Origin: Oryzias latipes
Lineage: Eukaryota > Chordata > Actinopteri > Beloniformes > Adrianichthyidae
Reading direction: 5' to 3'
Length of the DNA stretch: 64,000 nucleotides
NCBI RefSeq assembly: GCF_002234675.1
Contig: NC_019869.2
Span: 14,617,015 to 14,681,014, forward strand
Shown piece after piece: positions 61,801-64,000 of this stretch (the first letter of the stretch is position 1; each line of letters opens with the position of its first letter). Below the pieces are notes generated by a model, which did no database searches, was not told the DNA's origin, and saw only the letters and a list, made by a program, of their open reading frames with translations. Both the position numbers and the translations under genes were made by a program.

Positions 61801-62535
61801 CCATGGGTAAGGACAGAAAGGAGCTTGACTTTAAGTGGGATCACCTTTGGCTCGCTCTGACTTTAGTCCACCAAACGAGACGGCAGATCAGTCGATTTGT
61901 GTGGAAGAGTTTATTGACCCCCTCCACAAACACGTTCACACTCCCCCAGTGCTGTGTTGTTGTTTCAGTTGTGTGTGGATGAGATTCAGTGACCATCTGT
62001 GAAGGTACTGTGCATACAGGTTGGAGTTCATTAACCCTTTCAATGCTCTCGCCCTCTCTGCTCTGCCATTGGTGCATCTTCTCTGTACTGGATTACTTCA
62101 GGCTCTGCCCCCATCCCTTGCTCCCTCCCCTCCTCCCTTCGAGCTCCTGTCCCTCCTCCTGTTTTCCCAGGCACTTCCACAGACAGCTCATCTGGTCTTA
62201 TGGTTCCGTCAGCTTTTCCTGAAAGCTCCACCCCTTGCCACAACCCATTTGGCTCCAATCTCACACCCGCTCCATATGGTGCAGTGCGCACCTCTTTTAG
62301 AGCTGCGGGTGAACCGCCCACATTTCCGCCCCCACCATATATTTTGGGGGGGTCTCAGTCCACAGCTTGGGGGGTTCCTGAAGCAGCGAAGGTGCAGCTT
62401 GGGTCTGTGAGAGGGACCACAGAAGGAATGGTGCAGTCTGGGACGGCTTTGCTCGGAGGAAACCACCTGGCAGGTGTGCCTCACCTCTGCGGTTCCACCA
62501 CAACCAACAAGAACAACAATCCATTTTTGTTCTGA
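55805..62535 (+). CDS. epn1: Epsin, ENTH-domain clathrin adaptor, 9 coding exons, 900 aa
   Basis: Coding exons: 55805-55873, 57500-57655, 58096-58224, 58511-58631, 58795-58970, 59107-60448, 61220-61357, 61669-61806, 62102-62535; all GT-AG, frame closed. Epsins bend membrane and link PI(4,5)P2, AP-2, clathrin and cargo in endocytosis. Residues 1 to about 145 are the ENTH domain with helix-0 RRQLKN and lipid-contact residues R7, R8, K11, R25, N30, R63 and H72 retained. A charged helix (ARKEERLRLEAEKKEAERR) follows. The middle is a disordered DPF/DPW region including 18 tandem repeats (335-478). A clathrin box LVDLD is at 729-733, and NPF motifs are at 804-806 and 896-898. No ubiquitin-interacting motif is apparent. 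The symbol rests on linkage with il11 and sbk; epn2/epn3-type paralogy is not excluded. Confidence 0.92.
55928..57444 (+). mobile_element. piggyBac-derived element in epsin intron 1
   Basis: Perfect TTAA duplications flank it (55924-55927 and 57445-57448). Ends are CCCTTATGTGGTGTTCGGG and, inverted, GAACACCACACAAGGG. A short frame at 56524-56664 (46 aa, MAKRLSAQRALELILEES then an acidic stretch) resembles the N-terminus of PGBD4-like piggyBac transposases; the catalytic region is absent. A SINE-like insertion (about 56690-56935) lies just downstream. This is an internally deleted, non-autonomous copy. Confidence 0.82.
56690..56935 (+). mobile_element. tRNA-related SINE nested in the piggyBac element
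   Basis: A B-box-like GGTTCGATTCC near 56698 is followed by TGTCCTTGGGCAAGACACTG, GAATGTGTGAGTGAATG, and a tail AGGCACTATATAAGTATACG ending at CCATTTAC. This is a widespread fish short repeat. The A box is not evident, so it is 5'-truncated or diverged. Confidence 0.6.
59458..59889 (+). repeat. Coding minisatellite: 18 tandem 24-bp units encoding DPF(N/S)APKD
   Basis: Exactly 432 bases form 18 in-frame copies of GATCCCTTCAACGCCCCCAA plus GGAC. Thirteen units encode N and five encode S at position 4 (AAC versus AGC), with serine units concentrated at the 3' end; otherwise units are almost identical, the last ending GAT instead of GAC. Each unit supplies one DPF motif, which binds AP-2 appendages. 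The array sits in the large epsin exon 6, between non-repetitive DPF-rich sequence on both sides. Confidence 0.97.
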
Positions 62536-62945
62536 CATGTCATCACGCGCGGCGCCTTCACCACACTAACAGCAAGTCACTTCATTCACAGGAAAAAAAA
62601 GCACATTTTGGAAGAAAGCAATAAAAGATTTTTCAATCCAGACTTTTAGTTCGATCCACCATCAATAGATCCATTTCCAGTGGTGTTCAGATAATTGGAC
62701 TGAAAATCGTTTTCTTCCTGGGGGTGGTTGGTGCGACTCTTTACTTCTGTTTTTTCTTGGCAGCCACCCTTTCCTACTCCACCACTGTGGAAACGAGCTC
62801 TTCTTCCATCAGAAATCTGAACGTTTTGTGTTAATCCTACGAGTTACACCGTAAATGTTTGCTTTCTTATCTGTGAGGATGCTATCTTTGCAAAAATGTT
62901 GTAGAAAAAGGCCTAAAGGTGTAAGGTAATCAAAGGCCAGTTATG
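62536..62945 (+). other. Epsin 3' UTR and flank
   Basis: A polyadenylation signal AATAAA at 62620-62625 lies 84 bases after the stop codon, so the 3' UTR is probably short. Nothing recognisable follows before the Harbinger remnant. Confidence 0.5.
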
Positions 62946-63792
62946 CTGCTTTCACACCAGACTCGTCTGCCACCTCTCTTTTGACGCAGAACAACCACCA
63001 AGGTTTTTCTGGACTTCATTTGTTGCCACATTATGGAGAACATGGATGATGTTGAGCGAGTAGCTCAGGGCTTTATGTTTTGGAGAGCCCTACGGAGGTG
63101 CCGGCATGCACGTTGCTGTATCTGGGTTCACCAGATCCTTCAGAGTCTCTCCTGGTGCTCTTCACTCCTGCAGCAGGAGCTGCGCCTTGGTTTTTGGCTG
63201 TTTGAAACGTTACTTCCGTCTGGCTGTGGCCCAGTTTGAGCATTAACCTGCTGGGGGGAAAAATAAGCCGTCATTATTGTCTTGATAAGAAGCATCATAA
63301 GCCCATGGAGCTGGAACAATTGCGGCTGCTATGACGGCACACGCTCTGTCTGCCGGACAGCCAACTGCTTGCGGGCCAGCATAGCGAGTACCGCTGCTCA
63401 GGCTCCAACAGCGCCGCTCGCTCGATCCTCCTCTTCTGCTCGTTCATCATGCTACGTCGCCGGACACAGTTACTGTTTCTGTTGGGCACCCTGGTATACA
63501 CCCTGGACAGGCCGCGACCTGTTCACTAACCGGGACAGTAACTGGGACATCCTTCGGTAGCCCTGGTGTCCCAACGGGTTAAGAAAATGGATGGGAATTC
63601 AGGATGGAAATCCTCTCATCCAACAGCCATATTGGATTTATTTTTCTACCCTATGATCGAGTCGCTGAAAATGTCACGCGTCCCTGATTGGTTGTGCGCC
63701 CGATGTGCAGAACCTCAGATCGCGTGTGCACATTGACTTAACATTGAAACTCGACGCCCCAGACACACGTGGCATCCGGTGTGAATGCAGCA
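62946..63792 (+). mobile_element. PIF/Harbinger-like remnant
   Basis: Inverted ends: GCTGCTTTCACACCAGA at the left and CCGGTGTGAATGCAGC at the right. Inside, 63033-63239 encodes MENMDDVERVAQGFMFWRAL then IWVHQILQ and LLQQELRL, the style of the N-terminus of fish Harbinger transposases. The frame shifts near KRYFRLAVAQFE-like sequence and ends at a stop, and the DDE region is missing. This is a decayed, internally deleted copy. Confidence 0.6.
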
Positions 63793-63894
63793 GAAGAAAG
63801 CAATTGGAGTTCAGATAAAACCTCCCGTTTCCATGGTGACGGCTTAAAGATTGTTTACCTATGGAGTGTAAAATAATTTAATTTACATTAAAAT

Positions 63895-64000
63895 ATAAAT
63901 GAAAATACTTGAAGACCCACCCCAATCATCTTTTGACCTTTTTTTCAAAGCGTTCACAGTTTTCTTTTAATTAGGATTTTGCCGTTTTTAACCTAGGTAA
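63895..64000 (+). repeat. Dispersed repeat family A, copy 5 (cut by window end)
   Basis: It begins CAATCATCTTTTGACCTTTTT and continues GCGTTCACAGTTTTC and GATTTTGCCGTTTTTAACC, matching the opening of copy 2 and copy 4. Confidence 0.55.

Noticed and set aside
62200-62538. Minus-strand frames over the last epsin exon
   Set aside because: Antisense shadows of a proline-rich, GC-rich coding exon.

Overview
The window looks like a teleost (ray-finned fish) nuclear chromosome, probably a spiny-rayed fish. It is AT-rich, has multi-exon genes with GT-AG introns, and is dense in fish-type repeats: L2/Maui-like LINEs, tRNA-derived SINEs, piggyBac, hAT, Harbinger and Tc1/pogo remnants, and microsatellites. 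I cannot name the species. Most open frames here are chance or repeat-derived. Four protein genes can be reconstructed exon by exon, and in all four the reading phase closes without a break.

Layout. From 1 to 12.4 kb there is no recognisable gene: repeats, a decayed LINE fragment at 4.0-4.6 kb and a large near-perfect inverted repeat at 9.5-10.7 kb. From 12.47 to 20.45 kb (+) lies an interleukin-11 gene (206 aa) with a TATA box, an AP-1 site, a 7-nt first coding exon and a 6-kb first intron; an AU-rich segment at 22.1-22.3 kb may be its 3' UTR. From 25.17 to 30.00 kb (+) lies an SBK2/SBK3-type protein kinase (373 aa). From 30 to 43.6 kb I see no gene, but there are a piggyBac MITE flanked by TTCA and a 2.7-kb non-coding element containing six 100-bp satellite units. 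From 43.6 to 53.51 kb (-) lies a NECAP1-like gene (263 aa, 8 coding exons) with introns full of transposons. From 55.8 to 62.54 kb (+) lies an epsin (900 aa, 9 coding exons), divergent from necap1. A Harbinger remnant follows, and a dispersed repeat runs off the window end.

Functional logic. Epsin and NECAP are both clathrin-coat accessory proteins that bind AP-2 appendages, and their 5' ends face each other across a few hundred bases to about 2 kb. IL11, SBK2/SBK3 and EPN1 lie together on human 19q13.42, so il11, sbk and epsin look like an ancient linkage group; I do not know of NECAP1 there in human. The most unusual coding feature is a run of 18 head-to-tail 24-bp units in the epsin gene (an AP-2-binding DPF motif every 8 residues), in a protein that also appears to lack epsin ubiquitin-interacting motifs.
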